Position numbers and translations under genes: made by a program. Shown in pieces: positions 26,324 to 36,000 of a stretch of 44,933 nucleotides of DNA. Position 1 is the stretch's first letter. Every line of letters starts with the position of its first letter. The notes beneath the pieces were generated by a model. It was not told where the DNA came from. It searched no databases and was given only the letters and a program-made list of their open reading frames with translations. The stretch is from JAFGSZ01 sp964492185 (GTDB lineage: Bacteria > Bacteroidota > Bacteroidia > Bacteroidales > UBA10428), in assembly GCA_964492185.1 (NCBI GenBank), contig CAZBJH010000016.1, positions 1 through 44,933 of the forward strand, in the 5' to 3' direction.

Positions 26324-29300
26324 TTTGATTCCCTTATGATACTCCTGTAGTGATTTAACAGGAGCTTTCCCGTTTCTTCTGGCTTTAATACCCATTGCAG
26401 CTGCTCTGGCTGCTGAAGTAGTAGTAATATAAGGGATGCCGTGTTTTATGGATTCTTTTCTTATGTATGAATCGTCAACTTCACTGTATTTTCCTTTCGG
26501 GGTATTTATTACAAGATGTATTTCCCTGTTTTTTATAGCATCAATTATATTGGGCCTTCCTTCGTTTATTTTTTTTATCGCAGATGATGGTATTCCTTTT
26601 TCAGAAAGGAACCCGTGTGTTCCTTTTGTTGCCAGTATTTTAAAACCAAGTTTAACGAGACTTTCGGCAGCCTCTGTAATGCGGGATTTATCCCTGTCGG
26701 CAATGGTGATAAGCACTGTACCTTCCAGTGGCAGCGAAGTTTTTGTAGCCTCCTGCGACTTGAAAAATGCCAGTCCGTATGATTCTGCCAGACCAAGCAC
26801 CTCTCCTGTGGATCTCATTTCAGGGCCCAGTAAAGGATCAACCTCCGGGAACATGTTAAATGGCAATACGGCTTCTTTCACACCGAAGTGACCGAATGTT
26901 TTGTTAACAAGGCCAAAATCCCCCAGGCTTTTACCCATCATTATCTCAGTAGCGATCTTTGCCATGGGGATGTTGCATACTTTGGATACAAGAGGAACAG
27001 TGCGCGAAGCGCGGGGATTAGCTTCCAGGATAAAAACCCTGTCATTATGTATAGCATACTGAATATTCATAAGCCCGGTAACCTTTAGCTCAACGGCTAT
27101 CTTTCTTGTGTATTCGTAAATAGTTTCTTTGTGTTTATCAGGGATATCAACCGGAGGAATAACACATGCCGAATCTCCGGAATGGACACCTGCATATTCA
27201 ATGTGTTCCATGATAGCAGGGACAAAAGCGGTTTTCCCGTCAGAGATCGCATCAGCTTCGCATTCAAGGGCATTTTCAAGGAATTTATCAATAAGAATAG
27301 GACGCTGGAGGGATACATCCACAGCAGCTGTAATATAATGTTCGAGCATATCACGGTCGAGTACTATTTCCATTGCTCTTCCGCCCAGGACATATGATGG
27401 TCTTACCATAAGCGGATATCCTATCCGGTCGGCAATTTTTAGTGCTTCTTCGAGAGTGCTCGCCATGCCTGACTCGGGTTCGGGGATGTCCAGTTTCTCC
27501 ATTACATTCCTGAAGCGGTCACGGTCTTCGGCCAGATCGATCATATCCGGAGAGGTGCCGAGAATAACAGCCCCGGCATTTTCAAGTTCGGCAGCTATAT
27601 TGAGGGGTGTCTGGCCGCCAAATTGAACAATGATTCCTTCAGGCTTCTCCTTGTTGTAGATGCTCAGTACATCTTCAACTGTAAGGGGTTCAAAATAAAG
27701 CTTGTCAGATGTATCATAATCTGTCGAAACAGTCTCAGGATTACAATTAACCATGATAGATTCGTAGCCTGCTTTACGCAGTGAGAAAGCAGCATGCACA
27801 CAGCAATAATCAAATTCAATTCCCTGGCCTATCCGGTTAGGGCCGCCACCCAGCACCATGATTTTTTTTCTTTTACTCACCTCAACTTTGTCAGCCGCGT
27901 TATAGGTTGAGAAATAGTAAGCGGCATTTTCCACTCCGCTTACGGGGACCGCCTCCCAGGCTTCCGGAAGCCCTGTTTGTAAGCGCTTTTCACGGATATG
28001 GTTTTCAGGCACATGTAACAGTTCTCCGAGATATTTGTCTGCAAAACCGTCTTTCTTGGCTCTGACAAGCAATTCACCGGGAAGTTCCCTGCCACGATAG
28101 CCGAGTATCTCTTCTTCAAGTTCGACCAGCTCTTTCATCTGAGCGATAAACCATGATTTAATGTGTGTTATTTCGTGTAGTTCCTCTATGGTGGCTCCTT
28201 TACGGAGGGCTTCATACATCATGAACTGACGCTCACTTGTAGGGGTGTTCAACATAGATAGCAATTCTTTTTTTGATTTGCTGTTAAAGTCTTTTGCGAA
28301 TCCCAGTCCGTAACGATTGATCTCCAGTGAACGAATAGCCTTGTGCAGGGCTTCCTTGTAATTTTTACCGATGCTCATCACTTCACCAACTGCACGCATC
28401 TGCGTCCCGAGTTTATCCTCAACACCGCGGAATTTTTCAAATGCCCATCTGGCAAATTTAACAACCACATAATCGCCCGAGGGGGTATACTTTTCAAGGC
28501 TTCCATCCCGCCAGTAAGGGATTTCATCAAGTGTCAGCCCGCCTGCAAGCAGTGAAGATACAAATGCAATAGGAAAACCTGTTGCTTTTGAAGCAAGGGC
28601 TGACGATCTTGATGTGCGCGGGTTGATCTCTATAACTACCACACGTCCTGTCTCCGGGTCATGTGCAAATTGAACATTGGTGCCACCGATAACTTCAATG
28701 GCTTCAACTATAGCATAAGAATATCTCTGTAACTTTTCCTGCAGCTCTGAAGAAATGGTCAGCATGGGAGCGGTACAAAATGAATCTCCTGTATGTACAC
28801 CCATTGCATCCACATTTTCAATGAAACAGACAGTTATTTTTTGGTTTTTCGAGTCACGAACAACTTCGAGCTCCAGTTCCTCCCAGCCCAGCACCGATTC
28901 TTCAACCAGTATCTGATGTACCATGCTTGCTGCCAGTCCTCGTGCAGCAACAATCCGGAATTCTTCCACATTATATACCAGGCCGCCACCGGTACCCCCC
29001 ATCGTGTATGCAGGTCTGATCACAACCGGGTAGCCCAGCTCGTTCGTGATTTTTTCTGCTTCTTCAAGGTTATCAACAGCCTTACTCCTCGGCATTTCTA
29101 TACCCAGCTTGTCCATTGTAGTTTTAAAAGCAGTGCGGTCTTCACCACGTTCAATTGCATCTATATTAACTCCGATCACTTTAACATTGTATTTATCCAA
29201 AACACCGGAACGGTGTAATTCGGATGACAGATTGAGCCCGGTTTGCCCGCCCAGGTTGGGTAATAATGCATCAGGTTTTTCTTTGGCGATTATCTCTTCC

Positions 29301-29521
29301 AGCACTTTTGCGTTCAGAGGTTCAATATAGGTATAGTCAGCCATCTCAGGATCGGTCATAATGGTGGCCGGATTCGAATTAACAAGGACAATCTCATATC
29401 CCAACGACCTGAGCGCCTTGCATGCCTGCGTGCCCGAATAATCAAATTCACACGCCTGTCCGATAATAATAGGTCCCGATCCGATGATCAGCACTTTGTG
29501 TATGTCTTCTCGTTTTGCCAT
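26321..29521 (-). CDS. carB: Carbamoyl-phosphate synthase large subunit
   Basis: CarB makes carbamoyl phosphate from bicarbonate, ammonia (delivered by the small subunit) and two ATP, feeding pyrimidine and arginine synthesis. The 1066 residues show the expected duplicated layout. The first ATP-grasp half begins VLIIGSGPIIIGQACEFDYSG; the second begins about residue 555 with IMVLGGGPNRIGQGIEFDYC. The allosteric MGS-like domain starts about residue 935. No carA gene adjoins it here. The reading frame ends in the family-typical LQEYHKGIK, and its TAG stop codon is the first triplet of a dispersed repeat, so the insertion fell exactly at the gene end without shortening the protein. Confidence 0.97.
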   Translation of the reverse strand: MAKREDIHKVLIIGSGPIIIGQACEFDYSGTQACKALRSLGYEIVLVNSNPATIMTDPEMADYTYIEPLNAKVLEEIIAKEKPDALLPNLGGQTGLNLSSELHRSGVLDKYNVKVIGVNIDAIERGEDRTAFKTTMDKLGIEMPRSKAVDNLEEAEKITNELGYPVVIRPAYTMGGTGGGLVYNVEEFRIVAARGLAASMVHQILVEESVLGWEELELEVVRDSKNQKITVCFIENVDAMGVHTGDSFCTAPMLTISSELQEKLQRYSYAIVEAIEVIGGTNVQFAHDPETGRVVVIEINPRTSRSSALASKATGFPIAFVSSLLAGGLTLDEIPYWRDGSLEKYTPSGDYVVVKFARWAFEKFRGVEDKLGTQMRAVGEVMSIGKNYKEALHKAIRSLEINRYGLGFAKDFNSKSKKELLSMLNTPTSERQFMMYEALRKGATIEELHEITHIKSWFIAQMKELVELEEEILGYRGRELPGELLVRAKKDGFADKYLGELLHVPENHIREKRLQTGLPEAWEAVPVSGVENAAYYFSTYNAADKVEVSKRKKIMVLGGGPNRIGQGIEFDYCCVHAAFSLRKAGYESIMVNCNPETVSTDYDTSDKLYFEPLTVEDVLSIYNKEKPEGIIVQFGGQTPLNIAAELENAGAVILGTSPDMIDLAEDRDRFRNVMEKLDIPEPESGMASTLEEALKIADRIGYPLMVRPSYVLGGRAMEIVLDRDMLEHYITAAVDVSLQRPILIDKFLENALECEADAISDGKTAFVPAIMEHIEYAGVHSGDSACVIPPVDIPDKHKETIYEYTRKIAVELKVTGLMNIQYAIHNDRVFILEANPRASRTVPLVSKVCNIPMAKIATEIMMGKSLGDFGLVNKTFGHFGVKEAVLPFNMFPEVDPLLGPEMRSTGEVLGLAESYGLAFFKSQEATKTSLPLEGTVLITIADRDKSRITEAAESLVKLGFKILATKGTHGFLSEKGIPSSAIKKINEGRPNIIDAIKNREIHLVINTPKGKYSEVDDSYIRKESIKHGIPYITTTSAARAAAMGIKARRNGKAPVKSLQEYHKGIK

Positions 29522-30033
29522 AGTAACTTTTACAGTGAGTTTCCGTTATAATGATAAATAGCATGTATTATTAGTGCGTCAGGTTTGGTCCAAATGCAGG
29601 GCATCGAAAGCTGAAGGTGTATTTGCTTCGCGCAAAGCTTTCATAACGAAGCATATGCCCTTAAACTGGCACACTTTGTAAAAATTAATGAAAAATTATT
29701 TTCACGACTCTGTTTGTTATTTTAATGTTTTTCAATATATTAACATATATTATTAGTTATTTTCATGAACCCTTAACCAGTCGAAGCCAATAATGCAGGA
29801 TAGGAAGCTGAATTTTATCATGCAGGGCTTACTATTAATAAATAATATTAAATCGCGACAAAATAAGGAAAATTATCAGGCATCTGAAATTATTTGTGCA
29901 AATGAGTATAAAATAGTTATTAACTGTTATATTAACAAGGCTGCCGGCCGGCAATATATTTAATTGTTTAATGTAAAACCGGTTAATGAATATCTGAAAA
30001 AGATAAGGATATGATTATGAATAAAAACAATAT
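29522..30033. other. 512-nt divergent intergenic region (carB / hybrid kinase)
   Basis: The region holds the promoters of carB (minus) and the hybrid kinase gene (plus), plus repeat-like matter: a 63-nt segment shared with 43926-43988 and the motif AATAATGCAGG at 29789-29799. A perfect 12-nt GC-rich palindrome TGCCGGCCGGCA sits at 29942-29953, about 80 nt before the kinase start, in otherwise very AT-rich DNA. It could be a regulator site. No credible open reading frame or RNA gene was seen. Confidence 0.55.
29561..29623. repeat. Dispersed repeat family 2, copy 1
   Basis: This segment, starting GCATGTATTATTAGTGCG, aligns without gaps to 43926-43988 with about 48 of 63 positions identical by eye. 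Further similarity (TTCAA(T/C)ATATT, then CGAAGC..AATAA.GCAGG) continues around 29735-29799, against 43988-44046 in the other copy. The carB-side copy carries extra sequence in the middle. The origin is unknown. Confidence 0.55.
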
Positions 30034-32838
30034 ATGAAAAAAGGGGAAAGGCCAATACGTATATTATTTCTTGAAGATCTTCCTGCAGATTGCGAAATCG
30101 CCCGGCATGAAATTGAAAAAGCAAACATTGATTTCAACTATAGGTTAGTTGAAAGGGAGGATGAGTTTAGAAAAGAGCTTAAGGATTTTAATCCTGATAT
30201 CATCGTGTCAGATTATTCCATGCCTTTATTTGATGGGATGGCCGCACTGGAAATTACCAAATCTATTGCCCCGTTTACCCCTTTTGTTATGCTTACCGGC
30301 TCAATGAACGAGGAAACTGCAGTTGCCTGTATGAAAGCTGGTGCCAATGATTATGTTATCAAAGAACAGATCAAGCGACTACCTTTCTCTATTATTGAGG
30401 TAATTGAGAAATCGAGGGTAAGAAAAGAAAAGGAAATAATTGAAAAGCAATTGCAGGAAAGTGAGAAACATTTCCGGACCCTTGCTGATTCTGGACAGGC
30501 ACTTATTTGGACAACAGGGGTGGATAAAAAATGTAATTATATTAATCAGCCATGGCTTAACTTTACCGGCAGAAAACCTGAACAGGAATTGGGTGACGGC
30601 TGGACGGAGGTAATTCATCCGGATGACAGGGATCAATTTATTGAGCGATATTCAAAGGCTTTCGACCGTCGTGAAAATTTCAGCATTGAATACCGCCGCC
30701 TGCACCATGCCAGAGGTGAATACAGATGGATGCAGGATGACGGTACGCCACGCTATAACAGTGACGGTGAATTTATCGGGTATATAGGGCATTGCTTTGA
30801 TATTACCGAACGCAAACATACTGAAGAAAAACTGGAATATGAACGTCATCTCAGCAAAAATTTAATGGACAACATACCTGACAATATTTATTATAAAGAT
30901 ATAAAATGCCGCTTTATCAGGATAAATATGGCACAAGCAAAACGTTTCGGCCTTAAGGATCCTGAGCTTGCAATTGGAAAGACAGATTTCGATTTCTTTG
31001 GTAAGGAACATGCAAAAAAGGCATTTCTTGATGAACAAAACATTATCAAAACCGGCGAATCCGTCATCGCGGTTGAAGAAAAGGAAACATGGCCGGACGG
31101 GTCGATAACATGGGTTTCAACTACTAAAGTTCCTTTTCGCGACAATAAAGGTAAAATCATCGGTACTTTTGGAATTTCAAGGGATATAACCAGGCGTAAG
31201 ATCGAAGAGAACGTACAACATATGCTGTATGAAATTGCAAATGCCTCTGTAAGCTCAACAACTTTTGAAGATTTGCTGTTTTTTGTACGTGAGAAGCTGA
31301 GCCATGTGTTTGATACCAAAGGGTTTTTGGTTGCCCTTTATAATCCTGAAACGGGTATGCTCAATAAGGTTCTTTATGATAAAAGTATTGATAATGATAC
31401 CGGGAGGAAAGCTGATAAGTCGCTTGCCGGGTATGTGATAAAAACCGGCAGAAATCTTTTGCTTTGTAAAAGCGATATTCCGGTGTTTGCTGCCCGTAAC
31501 AAAATAAAATTTACTGGTCCGCCTGCAGCATGTTGGCTTGGCATACCAATTATGGTTGACAGGAAAGCCATCGGGATTATGGTGCTTCAAAACTTTAATG
31601 ATGAAGGGGCTTATAATCAGGAAACAGCGAGACTTATGGGGATGATAGCCCATGAGCTTGCCATCGTAATTCAAAGAGCAAATATGATACGTGATCTGAT
31701 CGCCGCCAAAGAAAAAGCCGAAGAAAGCGACCGCCTGAAATCAGCATTCCTGGCCAATGTCAGTCACGAAATTCGCACCCCTATGAATGGGATCCTCGGC
31801 TTTTTGGATTTACTCAGAGAACCTGAACTAAATGATGAGCGGAAAAATAAATATATTGATGTGGTTAATAAAAGTGCCCGCCGGCTGCTAAATACCATCA
31901 ATGACATTATTGAAACATCCAAATTAGATACAGGGCAGAAAGAAGTGAAATTGGAAGGTGTAGATATTCCATCCCTGTTGCAGTCACATTATGACTTTTT
32001 CAATCCTCTTGCCACGGAAAAAGGCCTGAGCCTGAAGATCGCTGAACGGGTTGAGAACGATAAAGCGCTTGTACTGTCAGACATAAACATTCTTGATAGC
32101 ATTTTTAATAATCTGATAAATAATGCTATAAAATTTACAAACATTGGCAGTATTGAAATAGGAAATTATATTAAGGATGATTCGATGGTTTTTTATGTAA
32201 GGGATACAGGCATAGGTATACCTTCGGATAAGCATGATGTTATTTTTGAGAGGTTCGTGCAGGCTGATCTTAACATGACGCGCGAGCATGAAGGCTCGGG
32301 ACTGGGGCTTACTATTACCAAAGCTTGTGTTGAAGCTCTTGGCGGGCAGATCTGGGTACAATCGGAAGTTAATAAAGGTAGTACTTTTTCATTTTCGATC
32401 CCATTGAAATATTCCGGCAAAAAATCAAAAACCAAAGAGACGGTCCCCCCCCGGTTATGTAAACTAAAAGGAGACCTTAAAGTTTTGGTCGCGGAGGACG
32501 ATGAAACAAGTTATCTGTATTTTGAAACAATACTGGAAAATGAGGGCCTCACTTTGCTGCATACTGTTAACGGAAAAGATACTGTTGCGGCATTACATGA
32601 AAATCCTGATATATCGCTTGTATTTATGGATATTAAAATGCCTGGTATGGACGGACTTGAAGCAACAAGGCAAATAAGGCAGTTTAACAAAACCATCCCT
32701 ATCATTGCCCAAACGGCATATGCCATGGCCGGTGACCGCAATAAAGCCATGGAAGCGGGATGCAACGATTATTTATCCAAACCGGTGAACCATGACGAAC
32801 TTATCAGGATCATTGATAAATACACACGGCAGAAATAG
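30034..32838 (+). CDS. Cytoplasmic hybrid histidine kinase (REC-PAS-PAS-GAF-HisKA-HATPase-REC)
   Basis: The 934-residue signalling protein has no signal peptide or membrane helix, so it should sense a cytoplasmic cue or relay from another kinase. An N-terminal receiver (residues 1-125) has phospho-acceptor Asp60 in IIVSDYSMPLFDG. Two PAS/PAC units follow, at about 140-265 (HFRTLADSGQALIWTTG) and 275-390 (NLMDNIPDNIYYKDIKCRFI). A GAF domain lies at about 400-550. HisKA carries His578 in FLANVSHEIRTPMNGILGF, and the HATPase shows NLINNAIKFTN, RDTGIGIPSDKHD and GSGLGLTI. The C-terminal receiver has Asp866 in LVFMDIKMPGMDG. Output must pass to another protein, as no DNA-binding domain is present. 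A decayed duplicate of its 3' end lies at 44713-44791. Confidence 0.94.
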   Translation: MKKGERPIRILFLEDLPADCEIARHEIEKANIDFNYRLVEREDEFRKELKDFNPDIIVSDYSMPLFDGMAALEITKSIAPFTPFVMLTGSMNEETAVACMKAGANDYVIKEQIKRLPFSIIEVIEKSRVRKEKEIIEKQLQESEKHFRTLADSGQALIWTTGVDKKCNYINQPWLNFTGRKPEQELGDGWTEVIHPDDRDQFIERYSKAFDRRENFSIEYRRLHHARGEYRWMQDDGTPRYNSDGEFIGYIGHCFDITERKHTEEKLEYERHLSKNLMDNIPDNIYYKDIKCRFIRINMAQAKRFGLKDPELAIGKTDFDFFGKEHAKKAFLDEQNIIKTGESVIAVEEKETWPDGSITWVSTTKVPFRDNKGKIIGTFGISRDITRRKIEENVQHMLYEIANASVSSTTFEDLLFFVREKLSHVFDTKGFLVALYNPETGMLNKVLYDKSIDNDTGRKADKSLAGYVIKTGRNLLLCKSDIPVFAARNKIKFTGPPAACWLGIPIMVDRKAIGIMVLQNFNDEGAYNQETARLMGMIAHELAIVIQRANMIRDLIAAKEKAEESDRLKSAFLANVSHEIRTPMNGILGFLDLLREPELNDERKNKYIDVVNKSARRLLNTINDIIETSKLDTGQKEVKLEGVDIPSLLQSHYDFFNPLATEKGLSLKIAERVENDKALVLSDINILDSIFNNLINNAIKFTNIGSIEIGNYIKDDSMVFYVRDTGIGIPSDKHDVIFERFVQADLNMTREHEGSGLGLTITKACVEALGGQIWVQSEVNKGSTFSFSIPLKYSGKKSKTKETVPPRLCKLKGDLKVLVAEDDETSYLYFETILENEGLTLLHTVNGKDTVAALHENPDISLVFMDIKMPGMDGLEATRQIRQFNKTIPIIAQTAYAMAGDRNKAMEAGCNDYLSKPVNHDELIRIIDKYTRQK

Positions 32839-32930
32839 CAACAAAACATTGAAAGAACATAAATTTAACGTGTTATCTCTGTCATTATAAAATATCATCA
32901 TGGGTAGGCTTTATTGGTGTATATATTTAG

Positions 32931-32949
32931 CCTGCATGAATAATGCAGG
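32931..32949. repeat. Small hairpin containing the AATAATGCAGG motif
   Basis: CCTGCA and TGCAGG form a 6-bp stem with a 7-nt loop between the ends of the convergent kinase and repeat-protein genes. The motif AATAATGCAGG also occurs at 14751-14761 and 29789-29799, so it is more likely a repeat remnant than a terminator. There is no T-run directly after it on either strand. Confidence 0.4.
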
Positions 32950-33071
32950 TTAGGTTTGTTTTGCAGGCGCAGAGGATCTTTTCATAATCCCGGTGAAGTA
33001 AAGGACAGGGATGCAGTTTCAGATGATTGGAAGTAAGCCTGAAATACTTACTGATATGGGGCAATATAAAG

Positions 33072-36000
33072 TCAGGGGCCTATATTGGGTATATGATATG
33101 CCGGGCCTGTCTGGGGTAATTTCCATATCCATATTTCAACAGGATCGCTGACAGGGCCTGTACCGGAAATGTTTTCTCCCCTTACGGTTATAGTTACACT
33201 GCCAAAATAATCCGTTGACCAGTCAACTGTTACCGTTGCCCCTGATCCAGTAATTGTTCCGGCTTCGGGCGGATTAATATACCAGATATAAGAAGTTGCA
33301 CCTGCAGCTGATGTGGTATAATCTGTATCCTGTGCATCCTGGCAAATAGAATCAGGACCTGCCGGAGTTGCCGGTTTTAAGGGTAAGGGGTTGATTGTAA
33401 CCGTGGTTGTTATCATATCCGTAGTGTTACATGTCCCTTCGGCACGAACCCAATATTGAGTAGTTGCTGACGGTGCAACAATGATAGTATCACCATCGGG
33501 ACCCGCAGAACTTGTGCCGGCAGCATCAAGGTACCATCTCCATGATGCTCCTTCACCCAAGCTTCCTCCCCTGATGATTAGAGTATCATTTGTACCCGGA
33601 GCTATATTATCATCTGTTTTTGCAATGCTGTCAGCAGTGACAGATTGGGAAAGCACAGACACAATGGTTGTTACGGCAGTAGATGTGTCGCAGTCTCCTT
33701 CAGCCCTTAGCCAGTAAGATGTAGGTGTGGCAGGATCAGTATCATATGAATCTCCGGTATGCAGCAGTGAGGAAAACCCTGCATCTGCATACCATCTCCA
33801 TACGGCATTGTATCCCAATGCTCCGCCATCTGGTGTTAAGGTTTTAATGGTTCCGGGACAGGTAGCATTATTTGTAATACTTATTCCCGCCGGAACTATT
33901 GAATTAGGGTTCTCATATATTATCATGCTGTCTGTTTTGCTGCAGGCATTGGCATCCTGAACTGTGATACTGTATTTCCCTCCCGAAAGAGTCAACTGAT
34001 CTTCAGCACCGGCTACCAGGCCTGAACCGTTAGAGGTATACCAGGTATAATCATAACCGGAAATATCAGTGCCTCCGGAGACAGTTAAGTCAATTATTCC
34101 TTCATTCTTGCTTTCACAGGTATTTGTTGTTGTATATTCAATAGTTATCGAATCGGGCTGGGTTATGGTAATGCTGTCACTAAAGGTCACTCCGTTATTA
34201 TCAATTACAGTAACTTCATATATGCCCGCAGAAAGTCCCGCAGCCACCGAATCAGATTGTGCCAAAGGATCATTCCACTGATATGTGAAGGGAGCAATCC
34301 CATAAACAGGTGTAATAGTGGCTTTTCCGTCATAAGCCCCGTAACAGGATATATCCTGACCGTTAAAATCAGAAGTCACTTCAAGATCAGCCGCAATTTC
34401 ATATGGTACAGGAAGACTAGTGCTATTGTTAAGGTAAAATTCTGAAAATCCGGTAATATCAAATTCCAAATAATATCCGTTTTCATAGTAGTCCCAGTCT
34501 TTATTGGTAATATGAATATAATTCAAGCTGTCATTATGATCTGTATTGTCCAGCAAAGAACAATTCTCATTTTTGCCAGTGTATTTTGTAATCCCAAGAT
34601 CATTGATGGAGGATACATTGATGTCTTCATTTTTTAGTGCCTGCAGTTCATTGGCCAGAAAGTAAAGCCGCATTCTGACAGGCTGGCCGAAAATAAGGTT
34701 TTCAGTCATTATTTTAAAGTTACGATCCAGATAATATGAGGGTAATATAGAAAATGGGTCAATTCTTACAGTATTATCATTGATATAAAACTCTGTACTA
34801 ATTTTACCCAGGGTGTTCCCATTATCTTTTACTGAGGCAACAAGCTGTCCGTTCTTCATTATATGTTGCCATTGATTGGAACCGTTTGATGTAATTGTAT
34901 CGGCCGATAAACAGGAATTGTTGGTGGACGGAAGATCATATATATATGGTGTGCAACCGGAATAAAGCTGATCTGCTCCGTCACCTTCGCCCCCGGCTGT
35001 AATTACTTCAACCGGACAGTTTCCGAATGAGGTGTCTGTTGCAAATCCATTTCCGTCACCGCCAATTGAAAAATAAGTTATTTCGCAGTTTAATATATCC
35101 GTATTATGATCAAATCCATCATCTCCCGAGTTAGTATAAATGTTTGTAACTTTGCAATTTTGAAGGGCAGTATCCAGTGAGAATCCGTTGCCGTCACCAC
35201 CCAACGTAAACAGTGAACTCAGGCAGTTTATAGTGTCACTTGCAAGATCAAAACCATCAGCCCCGGAATTTCTATATACACTTGGCAGCAAACAGTCTTT
35301 CCAGGAAGTATCTGCATCAAAGCCTATACCTATACCACCCCTGTAAAGGCAATCAGAAATATAAACGAGGGCCGAATCAATATTCCCCGCGATATCTGTA
35401 ACAATAACCGTATAATCGTCAACACCGAGGTTATAAACTGTGTCGCCTGTGGATGATGTTATTTTAGGATAGCCTGTGAGGGTATCTCCATTGCTTTTCT
35501 TCCAGACATAGGTGAAATCCGGAATGGAACGCCAACCTGGGAATCCGTCAATTATACTGACTATCGCACTACCGTTATTAATCGTTACAGGACAGCTTAT
35601 TTGTTCAAGGATACCTGCATTGATTACCATGGAATCATACAGGCAAGGGATCTCATATATCATATCAAAACCGTCAGATCCGTCACCCTTAAATATGTTC
35701 GGAAGGGTACAAATTTGACAGGCTGTATCCGTGGAAAAGCCGTTTCCTTCTCCTCCGCTTGTAAACAATATTGATTCACAATTGATAATATCCTGATTAT
35801 GATCAAAACCATCAGCCCCTGAATTTGCATATATGCTTATGGGTGCGCAGTTTTCATTACTCGTATCACTGGAATAACCATTTCCTTCCCCTCCCACAGT
35901 GAATAATGACGAATAGCAGCTCAGAACCAGGGCATCATGATCAAATCCGTCATTTTGCGTACCGGAATAGATATTAAGAGGCAAACATTGATGGTAGATA

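Noticed and set aside
32950..33070. A frameshifted T9SS sorting domain after the 1292-residue protein
   Set aside because: One alternative frame stays open for about 48 codons, but its translation shows no PNP/NGxxV or LPxGxYxY sorting motifs.
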